From: UBA11612 sp965228575
GTDB taxonomy: Bacteria; Pseudomonadota; Alphaproteobacteria; Rhodospirillales; Rhodospirillaceae
Assembly (NCBI GenBank): GCA_965228575.1
Contig: CBDDHW010000007.1
Coordinates: 1 to 64,000, forward strand
Direction: 5' to 3'
Length of the DNA stretch: 64,000 bases
In this document: positions 35,009 to 43,794 of the stretch, piece by piece
Layout: each line of letters starts with the position of its first letter
How positions within the stretch are numbered: position 1 is the stretch's first letter
Notes under the pieces: generated by a model
Database searches by the model: none
The model's input: the letters and a program-made list of their open reading frames with translations, nothing else
What the model was told of the DNA's origin: nothing
Position numbers and translations under genes: made by a program

Positions 35009-36092
35009 TGGACACCTCTACTGGTTTTTGGTCTGTGCGCGCTTTCAAAGTATTTGGAATGCGCACTTCATGAGCAAGACATAAGGCAATTGTAAAGAGA
35101 ATCAACGCACCTGCCTGGTGCGCAAGAGCCGGCCCGAAGGGAACAACCAACACAAGAGTTGAGATTCCAAGGGCAACTTGCAGCGCGGCCATAATCACAA
35201 GACGATTCACGAGGCCGCGCGCGCGGGTATTGAGATTGAGCGGTCGGGCTATCCACCAGGTGGCAATGATCAGACCGACCAGAGTGATCGCGAGGACGCG
35301 GTGGTTAAATTGGACGGTTTTTATGTCTTCGAAGATTGCGAGGTACCAGGGCTGCGGGCCGTACAGTCCGTCAGGAATCAACTGACCCGCCATCAGCGGA
35401 AAGGTATTGTAAATGAACCCGGCGTTTAGACCTGCGACAAAAGCGCCAGAAAAAGAGACCAATAACACTGCCGCGGCAACACCAACGGTTAGGCGGGCGA
35501 AACGGATATCATGATTACGTGGCGAAGGCGTGCGCCGCGCCGCGCGCAAGAGGTCCATGGCAACCCAAAGGATGAACGCGTAGACAATGAACGCGAGTAT
35601 TAAATGCGCCGCCAAGCGGTACTGGCTGACATCGGGCCTGTCCTGCAAGCCGCTTGCAACCATGAACCACCCTAAAACCCCTTGCGCCCCGCCAAGAGCG
35701 AAAATGCCCGCGAGTTTGAGTGTAAGCGGGCGGTCCAATGCGCGTTTAAAAGCAAACCATGCAAAGGGAACGGCAAAGACAACTCCGATAAGCCGGCCCC
35801 ACAGGCGGTGGATGTACTCGAGCCAGTAGATGTCCTTGAAATCCTCGACCGTCATCCAGGAGTTTTTCTTCTGAAACTCAGGTGAGGTTTGATAATTTTG
35901 AAACTCGGCGAGCCATTCGGCGTCGTTGAGAGGCGGGAGGACAGTGAGGGGTTTCCACTCGACCATGGATAGGCCCGAACCGGTCAACCGGGTAGCACCG
36001 CCAAGAACCACCATGACGAAGACCATTCCCGCGCATACCAGAAGCCACCATGCGATGGGGCGCGTGAAAGGGTTGGTTTGCGTGGACGTCAT
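34995..36092 (-). CDS. ctaA: Haem A synthase
   Basis: 365 residues with about eight membrane helices. CtaA/Cox15 oxidises haem O to haem A for aa3-type cytochrome oxidase. The class 2 (alphaproteobacterial/mitochondrial) type is indicated by GGATRLTGSGLSMVEWKP at the start, YWLEYIHRLWGRLIG with its haem-ligand His, VQFNHRVLA, and LAHQAGALILF near the end. The cytochrome oxidase genes are not in the window. It is followed by overlapping tldD. Confidence 0.96.
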   Translation of the reverse strand: MTSTQTNPFTRPIAWWLLVCAGMVFVMVVLGGATRLTGSGLSMVEWKPLTVLPPLNDAEWLAEFQNYQTSPEFQKKNSWMTVEDFKDIYWLEYIHRLWGRLIGVVFAVPFAWFAFKRALDRPLTLKLAGIFALGGAQGVLGWFMVASGLQDRPDVSQYRLAAHLILAFIVYAFILWVAMDLLRAARRTPSPRNHDIRFARLTVGVAAAVLLVSFSGAFVAGLNAGFIYNTFPLMAGQLIPDGLYGPQPWYLAIFEDIKTVQFNHRVLAITLVGLIIATWWIARPLNLNTRARGLVNRLVIMAALQVALGISTLVLVVPFGPALAHQAGALILFTIALCLAHEVRIPNTLKARTDQKPVEVSNGRS

Positions 36093-36249
36093 GAATGTGG
36101 CCTTTAAGAAACAGAGGGTTAGGATTTAGGGCAATGCGCTGTCACGCACAAGGACGACTCTTCCCCTGACGGTTTTGCTTTGCGCCGTAAGGGCGTGTAT
36201 ACGGCAGAAACCAATGCGCGCAAGACGGTCCGGCGTCTCTGGAGACCCA

Positions 36250-36996
36250 ATGTCTGATTCCATCAATGATCCTGAGCTGTCTGTTGTTATTCCGGTCAAG
36301 AATGAAGCGGAAAATATTGCGCCGCTCGTTCATGAGATTGACTCCCATCTCGTTGGCCGAATTGTTTTTGAGATCGTTGTCGTAGACGACGGATCCGATG
36401 ACGGCACGGATCGGGAACTTAGCACGTTATTAGATACGCTCCGCCATGTTCGCGTTGTGCGCCACGAACGAAGCTGTGGACAAAGTCAGGCGACAATTAG
36501 CGGTGCCTTAGCGGCCAAAGGTGAGTGGATTGCAACCATCGATGGGGATGGTCAAAATCCACCGGCAGATATTTTAAAATTGCTGGACGCGCGCTCCGAG
36601 TTCGTGTTGCCGCCAACCTTGTACATCGGTCATCGTGCATCACGGCAAGATAGTTTCGCTCGGCGCCTGGTTTCAAAAGTTGCGAATGGTGTTCGTGGGC
36701 TTTTGCTCGGTGACCGCACGCCGGATTCCGGATGCGGGCTAAAACTCTTGCGCCGGAGTTTTTTCCTCGACCTACCGCGTTTTGATGCTCTGCACCGATT
36801 TATGCCGGCGTTAATTTTGCGCATGGGTGGCCAAGTCATTTCCGTTCCTATCGGCCACCGGCCGAGGACCAAGGGCGTTTCCAAATACGGCATCTGGCGC
36901 CGGGGTGCGGTGGGCGTGATCGATATGATCGGCGTTGCTTGGTTGCAGATGCGTTATACCCGCCCTGTCACCCACGAGCGGCGCCGCAAAAACTGA
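36250..36996 (+). CDS. Family 2 glycosyltransferase, polyprenyl-phosphate sugar type
   Basis: 248 residues from the ATG at 36250, which has GGAG upstream; the frame continues upstream without protein character. SVVIPVKNEAENI, VVDDGSDDGTD and TIDGDGQNPPADI are the family 2 donor-binding and DxD motifs, as in dolichol-phosphate mannose synthases. HRPRTKGVSKYG near the end is also typical. It has no C-terminal membrane helices. The next gene, 48 bases on, encodes a lipid-A-synthase N-terminal-type membrane protein, a pairing that suggests lipid glycosylation in the envelope. Confidence 0.9.
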   Translation: MSDSINDPELSVVIPVKNEAENIAPLVHEIDSHLVGRIVFEIVVVDDGSDDGTDRELSTLLDTLRHVRVVRHERSCGQSQATISGALAAKGEWIATIDGDGQNPPADILKLLDARSEFVLPPTLYIGHRASRQDSFARRLVSKVANGVRGLLLGDRTPDSGCGLKLLRRSFFLDLPRFDALHRFMPALILRMGGQVISVPIGHRPRTKGVSKYGIWRRGAVGVIDMIGVAWLQMRYTRPVTHERRRKN

Positions 36997-37044
36997 ATGT
37001 CGGGTGCGGTCTAGCCGCCCCATAAAAATGAGGGAGCCAATTTT

Positions 37045-37359
37045 ATGAGCTGGTTTTTTACATGGTTTCTCACCATGAACATCTGGAAGACTGTTGGCCT
37101 TCTCGGTCAGTTGGTTTTTGGCTCCAGGTTTTTTGTGCAGTGGATCGCCAGTGAGCGCATGAAGCGCAGCGTCATCCCGCTTGCGTTTTGGCACCTTAGC
37201 TTGACAGGTGGCCTGCTGACGTTTGCCTACGCCATCTACATTCAAGAGCCGGTTTTCATTATCGCGCAGCTCGGCGGCATTATTATTTACAGCCGCAACC
37301 TCTACTTTATTTATCGCGACCGGCGGCCCCACCCCTTGCTAGGGCCTGATAGGGAGTAG
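37045..37359 (+). CDS. Lipid-A-disaccharide synthase N-terminal-domain membrane protein
   Basis: 104 residues with three membrane helices. The sequence follows the LAB_N domain: WKTVGLLGQLVFGSRFFVQW, ASERMKRSVIPLAFWHLSL and GIIIYSRNLYFIY. Such proteins are found beside family 2 glycosyltransferases and are thought to help carry lipid-linked sugars. AGGGAGCC lies before the ATG. It ends one base before the convergent dehydrogenase-like gene. Confidence 0.88.
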   Translation: MSWFFTWFLTMNIWKTVGLLGQLVFGSRFFVQWIASERMKRSVIPLAFWHLSLTGGLLTFAYAIYIQEPVFIIAQLGGIIIYSRNLYFIYRDRRPHPLLGPDRE

Positions 37360-37360
37360 T

Positions 37361-37963
37361 TTAATTCTTATCGCTCGCGTCTTGTGGCCTTTGAGACCAG
37401 GGGTGCGTCGTGCCAACTGTAGTCGCCCGCTCATGTGTTTTTAGGGTGGAAAAAACACCGTCGCTAATCTCATCATTGGACAGCCACCGCGACTGGCCGT
37501 CAGGCATTATCTTAAACCCCAAAATAATCTGCCTGTAGTCCAGTCCGGGAAAAGTGCGAGAGAACTTTTGATTCCATTCATTAAGTTTATCCACTTGTGA
37601 TGGATCGGCAGCGGAGCCTCCCAGAACATGCCAAAACACTCCCCTTGCATATCGTGCCACGGTGAGCAGTGCGTTCGGCGCAAGGTTCTCGTGTATCCAA
37701 CACACAACGCGCGACGGTTTGTCGTGCTCAGAACACATGCCATGGAGTGCATTTTCTAAAGTTAAAGTGTCGGTGTAGTCGAGCGAAAGCGGAACAATCC
37801 GACCGCCACCTGCCGCCGCCTGCGCCGCAATGCGGTTGAGCCGCCCAGTGCCCCGCGCAAGAACCGAGACAACATGATTTCCGGGCTCCTCGGTCGCGAG
37901 CTGTTCGCACATCTTTGCAAGCATCCCACTGCCGCCCACCACCAATGTATGACGTGGGTTCAT
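37361..37963 (-). CDS. Rossmann-fold NAD(P)-binding protein, SDR-like
   Basis: 200 residues. The N-terminal TLVVGGSGMLAKM is a nucleotide-binding loop of the short-chain dehydrogenase type, but the usual Tyr-x-x-x-Lys catalytic pair is not evident, so it may be a non-classical member or only a binding protein. It lies alone, convergent with the LAB_N gene, and its start faces the groESL promoter region. Confidence 0.7.
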   Translation of the reverse strand: MNPRHTLVVGGSGMLAKMCEQLATEEPGNHVVSVLARGTGRLNRIAAQAAAGGGRIVPLSLDYTDTLTLENALHGMCSEHDKPSRVVCWIHENLAPNALLTVARYARGVFWHVLGGSAADPSQVDKLNEWNQKFSRTFPGLDYRQIILGFKIMPDGQSRWLSNDEISDGVFSTLKTHERATTVGTTHPWSQRPQDASDKN

Positions 37964-38059
37964 TTGCTAAGTGTTCCTTGGATCCCATGAGAAGGCCTTG
38001 AGTCAGTGTAACTGCTTCCCAGAGAGTGTGAATTTTGCGTGGTTGGCCTTCCCAAGCCC

Positions 38060-38088
38060 TTGACTCAGCCCACCCGCCGCACTACCTA
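38060..38088 (+). promoter_or_regulatory. Probable groESL promoter
   Basis: CTTGAC (from 38059) and CTACCT (38082-38087), about 17 bases apart, agree reasonably with the housekeeping alphaproteobacterial pattern (CTTGAC, CTATAT). The position directly before the CIRCE operator fits repression of groESL by HrcA. Confidence 0.45.
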
Positions 38089-38089
38089 A

Positions 38090-38116
38090 CTGGCACTCGA
38101 GGCGGGGGAGTGCTAA
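38090..38116 (+). promoter_or_regulatory. CIRCE operator (HrcA binding site)
   Basis: Left arm CTGGCACTC and right arm GAGTGCTAA, separated by exactly nine bases, match the CIRCE consensus TTAGCACTC-N9-GAGTGCTAA in 16 of 18 arm positions. It lies 57 bases before groES. The HrcA repressor would bind here; hrcA is not in the window. Confidence 0.93.
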
Positions 38117-38173
38117 CACTTTTCTGCATATTCATAAAAACTGTTTAAAATCAATCTATTGATGGAGGATTGA

Positions 38174-38461
38174 ATGAAGTTTCGGCCACTGCACGACCGA
38201 GTTCTGGTGAAGCGGGTCGATAGCGACACCAAAACCAAGGGCGGAATCATTATTCCCGATACCGCACAGGAAAAGCCCATGGAGGGCAAGGTGATTGCTG
38301 TCGGGCAAGGCGCTCGCGGTGAGGATGGGAAGATCCAGCCTCTCGATGTGAAGAAGGGTGATCGCATCCTATTTGGAAAATGGTCGGGCACTGAAGTGAA
38401 GGTCGACGGCGACGAGCTGTTGATCATGAAAGAGTCCGACATCATGGGCATCATCCAGTAA
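38174..38461 (+). CDS. groES: Co-chaperonin GroES
   Basis: 95 residues, the 10-kDa lid of the GroEL chaperonin. RPLHDRVLVKR at the start, the mobile loop around TKGGIIIPDTAQEKP, and VDGDELLIMKESDIMGI at the end are standard. GGAGG precedes the ATG. It is followed by groEL after 44 bases and is controlled by the CIRCE site upstream. Confidence 0.98.
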   Translation: MKFRPLHDRVLVKRVDSDTKTKGGIIIPDTAQEKPMEGKVIAVGQGARGEDGKIQPLDVKKGDRILFGKWSGTEVKVDGDELLIMKESDIMGIIQ

Positions 38462-38505
38462 GCCCAACTGTCCACTAGAATTTATTCACGGAAGGGACAC
38501 AAAAT

Positions 38506-40161
38506 ATGTCTGCTAAAGAAGTCAAATTCTCGACGGACGCGCGCGATCGCATGCTGCGCGGTGTCGATATTCTCGCCAATGCGGTGAAAGTTACCCTTGG
38601 CCCTAAAGGCCGAAACGTCGTCATGGACAAAGCGTTTGGTTCGCCGCGCATCACCAAAGACGGTGTGTCGGTTGCCAAAGAAATCGAGCTTAAAGATAAG
38701 TTCGAAAATATGGGCGCCCAGATGATCAAGGAAGTGGCGTCCAAAACAAACGATCTGGCTGGTGACGGCACAACCACAGCGACCTTGCTCGCACAGGCGA
38801 TCGTGCGTGAAGGCGCAAAGTCCGTAGCAGCCGGCATGAATCCGATGGACCTGAAACGCGGCATTGATAAAGCCGTTGGTGCCGTCGTCGAAGATCTGCA
38901 AAAGCAATCTAAGAAGGTCAAAACCAACAACGAGATCGCGCAGGTTGGTACGATTTCCGCCAATGGCGAAAAAGAAATTGGCGATATCATTGCCAAAGCC
39001 ATGGATAAGGTTGGCAAAGAAGGTGTCATCACCGTTGAAGAGGCTAAAGGTTTGGAGACGGAACTCGACGTGGTTGAAGGCATGCAGTTCGACCGTGGGT
39101 ATCTGTCGCCGTACTTCATTACCAACTCTGACAAGATGACGGTTGATCTTCAAAATCCATACATCTTGATCCATGAAAAGAAGCTCAGCAGCTTGCAGCC
39201 TTTGCTGCCGGTTCTGGAGTCAGTTGTTCAAGCCTCTCGTCCTTTGCTGATCATCGCCGAAGACATCGAAGGCGAAGCCTTGGCAACCTTGGTGGTCAAC
39301 AAACTGCGCGGCGGCTTGAAAGTCGCGGCGGTGAAAGCGCCTGGCTTTGGTGATCGCCGCAAAGCGATGCTCGAAGACATTGCCGTCCTGACCTCCGGTC
39401 AGGTGATTTCCGAAGATATCGGAATCAAACTCGAAAGCGTGACTTTGGATATGCTCGGTCAGGCTAAGAACGTTCATATCGATAAGGAAAACACCACCAT
39501 TATCGATGGGGCGGGCAAGAAGGGTGAAATCAAAGCGCGCTGCGATCAAATTCGCCGTCAAGCCGAAGACACTTCTTCCGATTATGATCGCGAAAAACTC
39601 CAAGAGCGTTTGGCCAAGCTGGCTGGCGGTGTTGCTGTGATCAACGTGGGCGGCGCAACCGAAGTTGAAGTGAAAGAAAAGAAAGACCGTGTTGACGATG
39701 CTCTGCACGCCACCCGCGCTGCGGTGGAAGAAGGCATTGTTCCCGGCGGTGGCGTAGCGTTGCTGCGTGCGGCTCGTGCTCTGAACGGTTTGCGTGCTGG
39801 AAACGACGACCAAAAGGTGGGCATCGAAATTGTCCGCCGTGCGCTCGCAATGCCTCTCCGCCAGATCGCTGAGAACGCTGGTGAAGATGGTGCGGTTGTG
39901 GCCGGTAAGGTTGCCGAGTCCAACCAAGCGAACTTCGGCTACGATGCCCAAACCGAAAAATACGTGGATATGGTGAAAGCCGGTATTATCGACCCGACCA
40001 AAGTTGTGCGTGTTGCCTTGCAGGACGCTGGTTCGGTTGCTGGATTGCTGATCACCACTGAAGCGATGGTCGCTGAAATTCCTAAGAAGGATGAGCCCGC
40101 GATGCCCCCAGGCGGCGGCATGGGTGATATGGGCGGCATGGGCGGCGGTATGGGCTTCTAA
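38506..40161 (+). CDS. groEL: Chaperonin GroEL
   Basis: 551 residues, the 60-kDa ATP-driven folding chamber. The ATP-binding GDGTTTAT, KVTLGPKGRNV and the C-terminal Gly-Met repeat (GGMGDMGGMGGGMGF) are visible. Length is normal. It is the second gene of the CIRCE-controlled operon and is followed by a strong terminator. The long antisense frames over it are shadows caused by its biased codon use. Confidence 0.99.
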   Translation: MSAKEVKFSTDARDRMLRGVDILANAVKVTLGPKGRNVVMDKAFGSPRITKDGVSVAKEIELKDKFENMGAQMIKEVASKTNDLAGDGTTTATLLAQAIVREGAKSVAAGMNPMDLKRGIDKAVGAVVEDLQKQSKKVKTNNEIAQVGTISANGEKEIGDIIAKAMDKVGKEGVITVEEAKGLETELDVVEGMQFDRGYLSPYFITNSDKMTVDLQNPYILIHEKKLSSLQPLLPVLESVVQASRPLLIIAEDIEGEALATLVVNKLRGGLKVAAVKAPGFGDRRKAMLEDIAVLTSGQVISEDIGIKLESVTLDMLGQAKNVHIDKENTTIIDGAGKKGEIKARCDQIRRQAEDTSSDYDREKLQERLAKLAGGVAVINVGGATEVEVKEKKDRVDDALHATRAAVEEGIVPGGGVALLRAARALNGLRAGNDDQKVGIEIVRRALAMPLRQIAENAGEDGAVVAGKVAESNQANFGYDAQTEKYVDMVKAGIIDPTKVVRVALQDAGSVAGLLITTEAMVAEIPKKDEPAMPPGGGMGDMGGMGGGMGF

Positions 40162-40189
40162 GCCCGCGTTTCCCAACGCACAGTTAAGG

Positions 40190-40220
40190 AGGGCCGCACA
40201 TGAACGTGCGGCCCTTTTCT
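40190..40220 (+). terminator. Rho-independent terminator after groEL
   Basis: A 9-bp perfect stem GGGCCGCAC/GTGCGGCCC with a six-base loop, followed by TTTTCTTTG. It lies 29 bases after the groEL stop and clearly ends the groESL transcript. Confidence 0.92.
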
Positions 40221-40287
40221 TTGCGTTCTTTTGCGATCAGCGCGATCATGTGCGTCATCCTCGGTCTCTAATCGTTAAGGGCAAATT

Positions 40288-40878
40288 ATGTCACTCGCAC
40301 CGTCATCCTCATTCTTGAAGGTTATTGCCCTGCTCTTGTTGTTCACCATCGTGCCCGGAACGCTTTTCGTCTTGTACACGCGCACGGGCGGGCCGGAGTC
40401 CAGGAAGGAATTGGCTTTCCAGAAAAATATGCGTTACGCGCTGATGTCTGGAGAACAAACCATAGATTTTGCGCCGCTGTCGGAGTGGCCGTGGGTGCAA
40501 GTATGCGCATTAGATCACGGTATAACGGAAACTGAATTAACGGATCTGTTGGGATTTGAATACGAACACTTTGGAACACTTCACTGGGTGCGCCTGGAGG
40601 AGTATTGGACTCTTCTTTTTATCGATGATGAGCGTGAAGCAAGCTGGGGGATGACCAGACCTATTACCCCGGTAAGAATTCCGAGAAAGGAACTCGCCGA
40701 TTTGATCTTGCCGGACGGAGCGATAGGTCGGTGCGTTGGCTTTCAAGAGGATATAATTATAGCGCGGCGTCCGGCGCCGGTTGGCACAACGCCCATTGTG
40801 GTGAGATTCGATCTAGACTCAGATCAAGTTGATACCTTGCCTGACGCTGAGATTGAGGACGCCGCGCCGCGCCCGTGA
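40288..40878 (+). CDS. Hypothetical exported protein
   Basis: 196 residues. An N-terminal hydrophobic segment (about 10-31) forms a signal anchor; the rest is soluble and somewhat acidic, with an aromatic patch (HWVRLEEYWTLLFIDD) and two cysteines (in VCALDHG and GRCVGFQ) that could pair. The last residues are rich in Asp, Glu and Pro. No family recognised. It is convergent with the helicase gene, five bases apart. Confidence 0.6.
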   Translation: MSLAPSSSFLKVIALLLLFTIVPGTLFVLYTRTGGPESRKELAFQKNMRYALMSGEQTIDFAPLSEWPWVQVCALDHGITETELTDLLGFEYEHFGTLHWVRLEEYWTLLFIDDEREASWGMTRPITPVRIPRKELADLILPDGAIGRCVGFQEDIIIARRPAPVGTTPIVVRFDLDSDQVDTLPDAEIEDAAPRP

Positions 40879-40882
40879 GAGA

Positions 40883-41599
40883 TCAATTTTTCTGATCGGC
40901 ACTCTTTAGAAAAGATTGTATTTCGGTGAGGGCGTCTTTCAATCCGAGGCGGAGAAAAGGTGTCCCTTTGGGGAACGCTCCTTTGAGCCGGGACGGCATC
41001 ATAGAGTCGAGCAATACGAATACCCCATGATCGGTTTGGCGTCTGATCAGGCGCCCGAAAGCTTGTTTCAGGCGAAGGCGGGTGATGCCGTCATCGTAGG
41101 TGCGCTTGCCGAAAGCGGCGCGGCGCGCCTTATGCAAGATGTCCGGGCGCGCCCAGGGGACACGATCGAAAACCACCATGCGTAAGGATCGACCAGGAAC
41201 ATCAACCCCTTCGCGCACGGCATCGGTACCAAGGAGACATGCTTTTTCCTCGGCGCGAAAAATATCGACGAGCGTAGAAATATCCATCGCATCGACATGC
41301 TGTGCGTACAGTGGGAGGCCCGCGGTTTCCATCGGTTCGGAAATTTGCCGGTGAACCTCGCGCAGACGCGTTATGGCGGTGAACAAGCCCAACGCTCCGC
41401 CGCCCGCGGCAAGAAATAATTCTCGGTAAGCTGCGGCAACTTGGGTCATATCGTCTTTGCGGACATCGGTTATAACAATGACCCGTGTGCATGATGCATA
41501 GTCGAAAGGCGAGGCGAGAGTGGCCCGCGCCACTGGCGGCGCGAGGTGACTGGCGCCGACCGTTGTTCCGCATTCTCCCAGTCGGCGTCGTGGTCGCAT
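40883..41599 (-). CDS. Helicase fragment 4 (C-terminal motor domain)
   Basis: 238 residues. True sequence begins around VGASHLAPPVARATLASPF and carries the C-terminal helicase motifs GTDAVREGVDVPGRSL and LKQAFGRLIRRQTDHG. The first dozen residues are out of frame. Confidence 0.6.
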   Translation of the reverse strand: MRPRRRLGECGTTVGASHLAPPVARATLASPFDYASCTRVIVITDVRKDDMTQVAAAYRELFLAAGGGALGLFTAITRLREVHRQISEPMETAGLPLYAQHVDAMDISTLVDIFRAEEKACLLGTDAVREGVDVPGRSLRMVVFDRVPWARPDILHKARRAAFGKRTYDDGITRLRLKQAFGRLIRRQTDHGVFVLLDSMMPSRLKGAFPKGTPFLRLGLKDALTEIQSFLKSADQKN

Positions 41600-42657
41600 C
41601 GCCGGTCAGCAGCGTTGCCGACGTAATTGCCAGTCCTGGCGTGGTCCGCGAGGGCGCGCGCAAAGGGGAGAGTGGGATCGACCCAATGACGATGTAAGCC
41701 AACGTCAATATCGTATCCGTCAGTACGATTAATCGCGAACCAATCGACAAATTCGGACGGCGTCGAGTCATGTAAGGCGGAGAGCATCGCTCTCCATGCC
41801 GCCAGAGGAACAATACCGCGGCGCTCTAGGGATCGGATCATGGCTTCGATCCGCGCGCGTCGATTACTGTCAAGATCCGATGACTCGGTATCGAGGGTGC
41901 GCGCAAACCCCGCCATTAAACTACGCAACGGGCGCTCGAGTTGGGCCAGAGCGCCCTCCAAGACTGTAGCGGCGTCGAGTAGGCCGTCTATCGTCGGCTC
42001 AGTTTCGCACTCCAGGGAGTAGGGCGAGGCCGCATCGGATCGCGCCAGAACTTGTTTGCGAACAAGGGCCAGGAAGTGTTCCGCCGGGCCTCGGGGGGCA
42101 CCGTCTTTTAACCTGTTCCGCCAACCCGGGGCGGGCAATATACGGGCGGCCGCGAGAGCTTCGTCTAGGATCGCGGCAAGTGAGTCGCCGGTTTTGTTCT
42201 CCTCGGCGATCAAGTCATCGGCGCGGCGTTTAAGTCCGCGCGCCCGGCTGCGGCCCGTTCCACCTTCAGCGCCGAGCAACCATCGCCGGAGGTCGGCGGT
42301 TTCAAGGCCACTAAGGCTGGCCGAAAACGCGGAATCCGCAGCGGCGAATATGTGGTGCCCTTCGTCAAAGACGTACCGTGTGGGGCGCGCGGCATCATCA
42401 AGGCCTCCAAGAGCCGCCTGGGTCATAACCAGAGCGTGGTTGGCGACAACGATATCTGCATGCCGCGCCCGGCGGACAGTATGTTCGACAAAGCACTTTT
42501 TATAATGGCTGCATGCGGTGTAGATGCATTCACCGCGCCGGTCGGTCAGACCAAGTGTGCGTTCGCGGCTGAGGATTTCAGGAAGCCAGCCCGGAAAATC
42601 ACCGCCGATCATATCGCCGTTGCGTGTAGCGCCCGCCCACCGGGCAAGAAGGCCCAA
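41470..42657 (-). CDS. Helicase fragment 3 (cysteine cluster and DEGH)
   Basis: 395 residues with the iron-sulfur-type cysteines (CIYTACSHYKKC), VVANHALV and the DEGHH box. The frame is true up to FARALADHA; the following residues need added bases near 41635-41639 and 41595. Confidence 0.6.
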   Translation of the reverse strand: MGLLARWAGATRNGDMIGGDFPGWLPEILSRERTLGLTDRRGECIYTACSHYKKCFVEHTVRRARHADIVVANHALVMTQAALGGLDDAARPTRYVFDEGHHIFAAADSAFSASLSGLETADLRRWLLGAEGGTGRSRARGLKRRADDLIAEENKTGDSLAAILDEALAAARILPAPGWRNRLKDGAPRGPAEHFLALVRKQVLARSDAASPYSLECETEPTIDGLLDAATVLEGALAQLERPLRSLMAGFARTLDTESSDLDSNRRARIEAMIRSLERRGIVPLAAWRAMLSALHDSTPSEFVDWFAINRTDGYDIDVGLHRHWVDPTLPFARALADHARTGNYVGNAADRRCDHDADWENAEQRSAPVTSRRQWRGPLSPRLSTMHHAHGSLL

Positions 42658-42667
42658 TGCAATGGCG

Positions 42668-43288
42668 TCATGCGGTTGGGCTTGTAGCCGCGAGAGCGCA
42701 TCTTCGAAGTTTAAAAGGCAAAGGTAATTTTCTCGGCCTTTTCGAATGACGACTTTGCGCCGTTTTTTGTCTGGGTCGGGGATACAGCCGGTCGAGTTCT
42801 TGATCGAGCTGACGTTGCAGATTTCGCGTGAAGGTGGCTAACCAGACCGCACCACTATTGCGCTCGGCCCAGAGACTCGCCGGGGCGACGTAGCCAAGAG
42901 TTTTGCCGATCCCTGTTCCAGCTTCGACGAGGGCAAGGAGAGGTTGATCGGGATCCTGGCGCGGTTGAAAGGCAGCCGTAATATTTCGCGCATACGTGCG
43001 CTGAGTCATGCGAGTTTCCGCGTCAGCACCGATTAATTCGGCGAGACGCGCTTCACTTTCTTCGGGCGCGACGGGCTCGCTTCCCGGAGAGGACGGCGGC
43101 GCGCGTTCTTCCCATTCGGGTAAGTTCATCCAAACCCGAAGCCCGGCAGCCGGACCGTAACCTTTGGCCTGATTCGGATCTCCGCCGAGTGCAGCGAGCA
43201 CACTTGGCCCCCAAACCCAACCGCCGCGGGACATTGCACCCGCAACCCCCGCTAATGTCTTGGCGTCAATGGCGGAGAGTTGAGTCAA
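42668..43288 (-). CDS. Helicase fragment 2 (Walker A)
   Basis: 206 residues containing ALVEAGTGIGKTLGY (Walker A) and LATFTRNLQRQLDQELDRLYP. After that the frame is wrong; removing one base of the G4 run at 42778 gives DPDKKRRKVVIRKGRENYLC, joining the next fragment. Confidence 0.6.
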   Translation of the reverse strand: MTQLSAIDAKTLAGVAGAMSRGGWVWGPSVLAALGGDPNQAKGYGPAAGLRVWMNLPEWEERAPPSSPGSEPVAPEESEARLAELIGADAETRMTQRTYARNITAAFQPRQDPDQPLLALVEAGTGIGKTLGYVAPASLWAERNSGAVWLATFTRNLQRQLDQELDRLYPRPRQKTAQSRHSKRPRKLPLPFKLRRCALAATSPTA

Positions 43289-43649
43289 TGTGGTGAGCAG
43301 TTTTTTTCACCACGGCCAACAAGGTCATGGGCTGGTCGTCTAGATTTTTGGGCGGAGGCAACTGAAGAACGTCAGCGAGCCCGCCGACCGTTGGCAGGCA
43401 AAACGTTGCGGGGTGAGTGAACGCAAAAAGCTCGAGGACATCGGCGGCAGCGAAGCGGTTGGTCCGCAGATGCGCGGCGACAGCGGGGGCGTGACACAGA
43501 ATAGGGCGCGCGGACGCCAGGTATTGTCCGGCGGCTTCCGACGGTTTTGTTGTGATTTCCCCGGTTGGATTGAGGATAACTGCCGTTGTCCAGTCCGCAG
43601 CCGCGACCGGAACCTCAGGAATCAAAACGCGGCGGGAAGGCGAAGACAT
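43266..43649 (-). CDS. Helicase fragment 1 (N-terminus)
   Basis: 127 residues of the DinG-type helicase, from the likely ATG start. It runs into a false stop after LLAVVKK because of a seven-T run at 43301. Removing one T continues as LLTTLTQLSAIDAK into the next fragment. Confidence 0.6.
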   Translation of the reverse strand: MSSPSRRVLIPEVPVAAADWTTAVILNPTGEITTKPSEAAGQYLASARPILCHAPAVAAHLRTNRFAAADVLELFAFTHPATFCLPTVGGLADVLQLPPPKNLDDQPMTLLAVVKKTAHHIDSTLRH

Positions 43650-43794
43650 GGAACAAGAGCCGGATCAACTTATGGAGCTCAGACCTGTACCCTTGCACCG
43701 CCCAGAGTGCAAATATCTCATGGGTGTGTTGATTTCACGTCCTGGTCCCAATAGGGTCCCGCGGTCCCGCCCATAGCTTGTTATAGTTCATGTC

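Larger units (their letters stand above)
40883..43649 (-). pseudogene. DinG-type ATP-dependent helicase, frame broken
   Basis: Read across four frames, this is one helicase of about 920 residues. It has an N-terminal region, Walker A in EAGTGIGKT, the iron-sulfur-type cysteines of XPD/DinG proteins (CIYTACSHYKKCFVEH and the upstream ENYLCLL), the DEAH-like DEGH box, and C-terminal motifs GVDVPG and QAFGRLIRR. Six single-base changes are inferred: one extra T at 43301-43307, one extra G at 42778-42781, missing bases near 41635, 41638 and 41595, and one missing C at 41560. Repairing them gives continuous sequence, for example AQGLAITSATL. Probably an intact gene with sequence errors. Confidence 0.85.

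Noticed and set aside
38475..40176. Long reverse-strand frames over groEL (219, 230 and 318 residues)
   Set aside because: They run antisense to an unmistakable GroEL and arise from its strong codon bias. No protein-family character and no ribosome sites.
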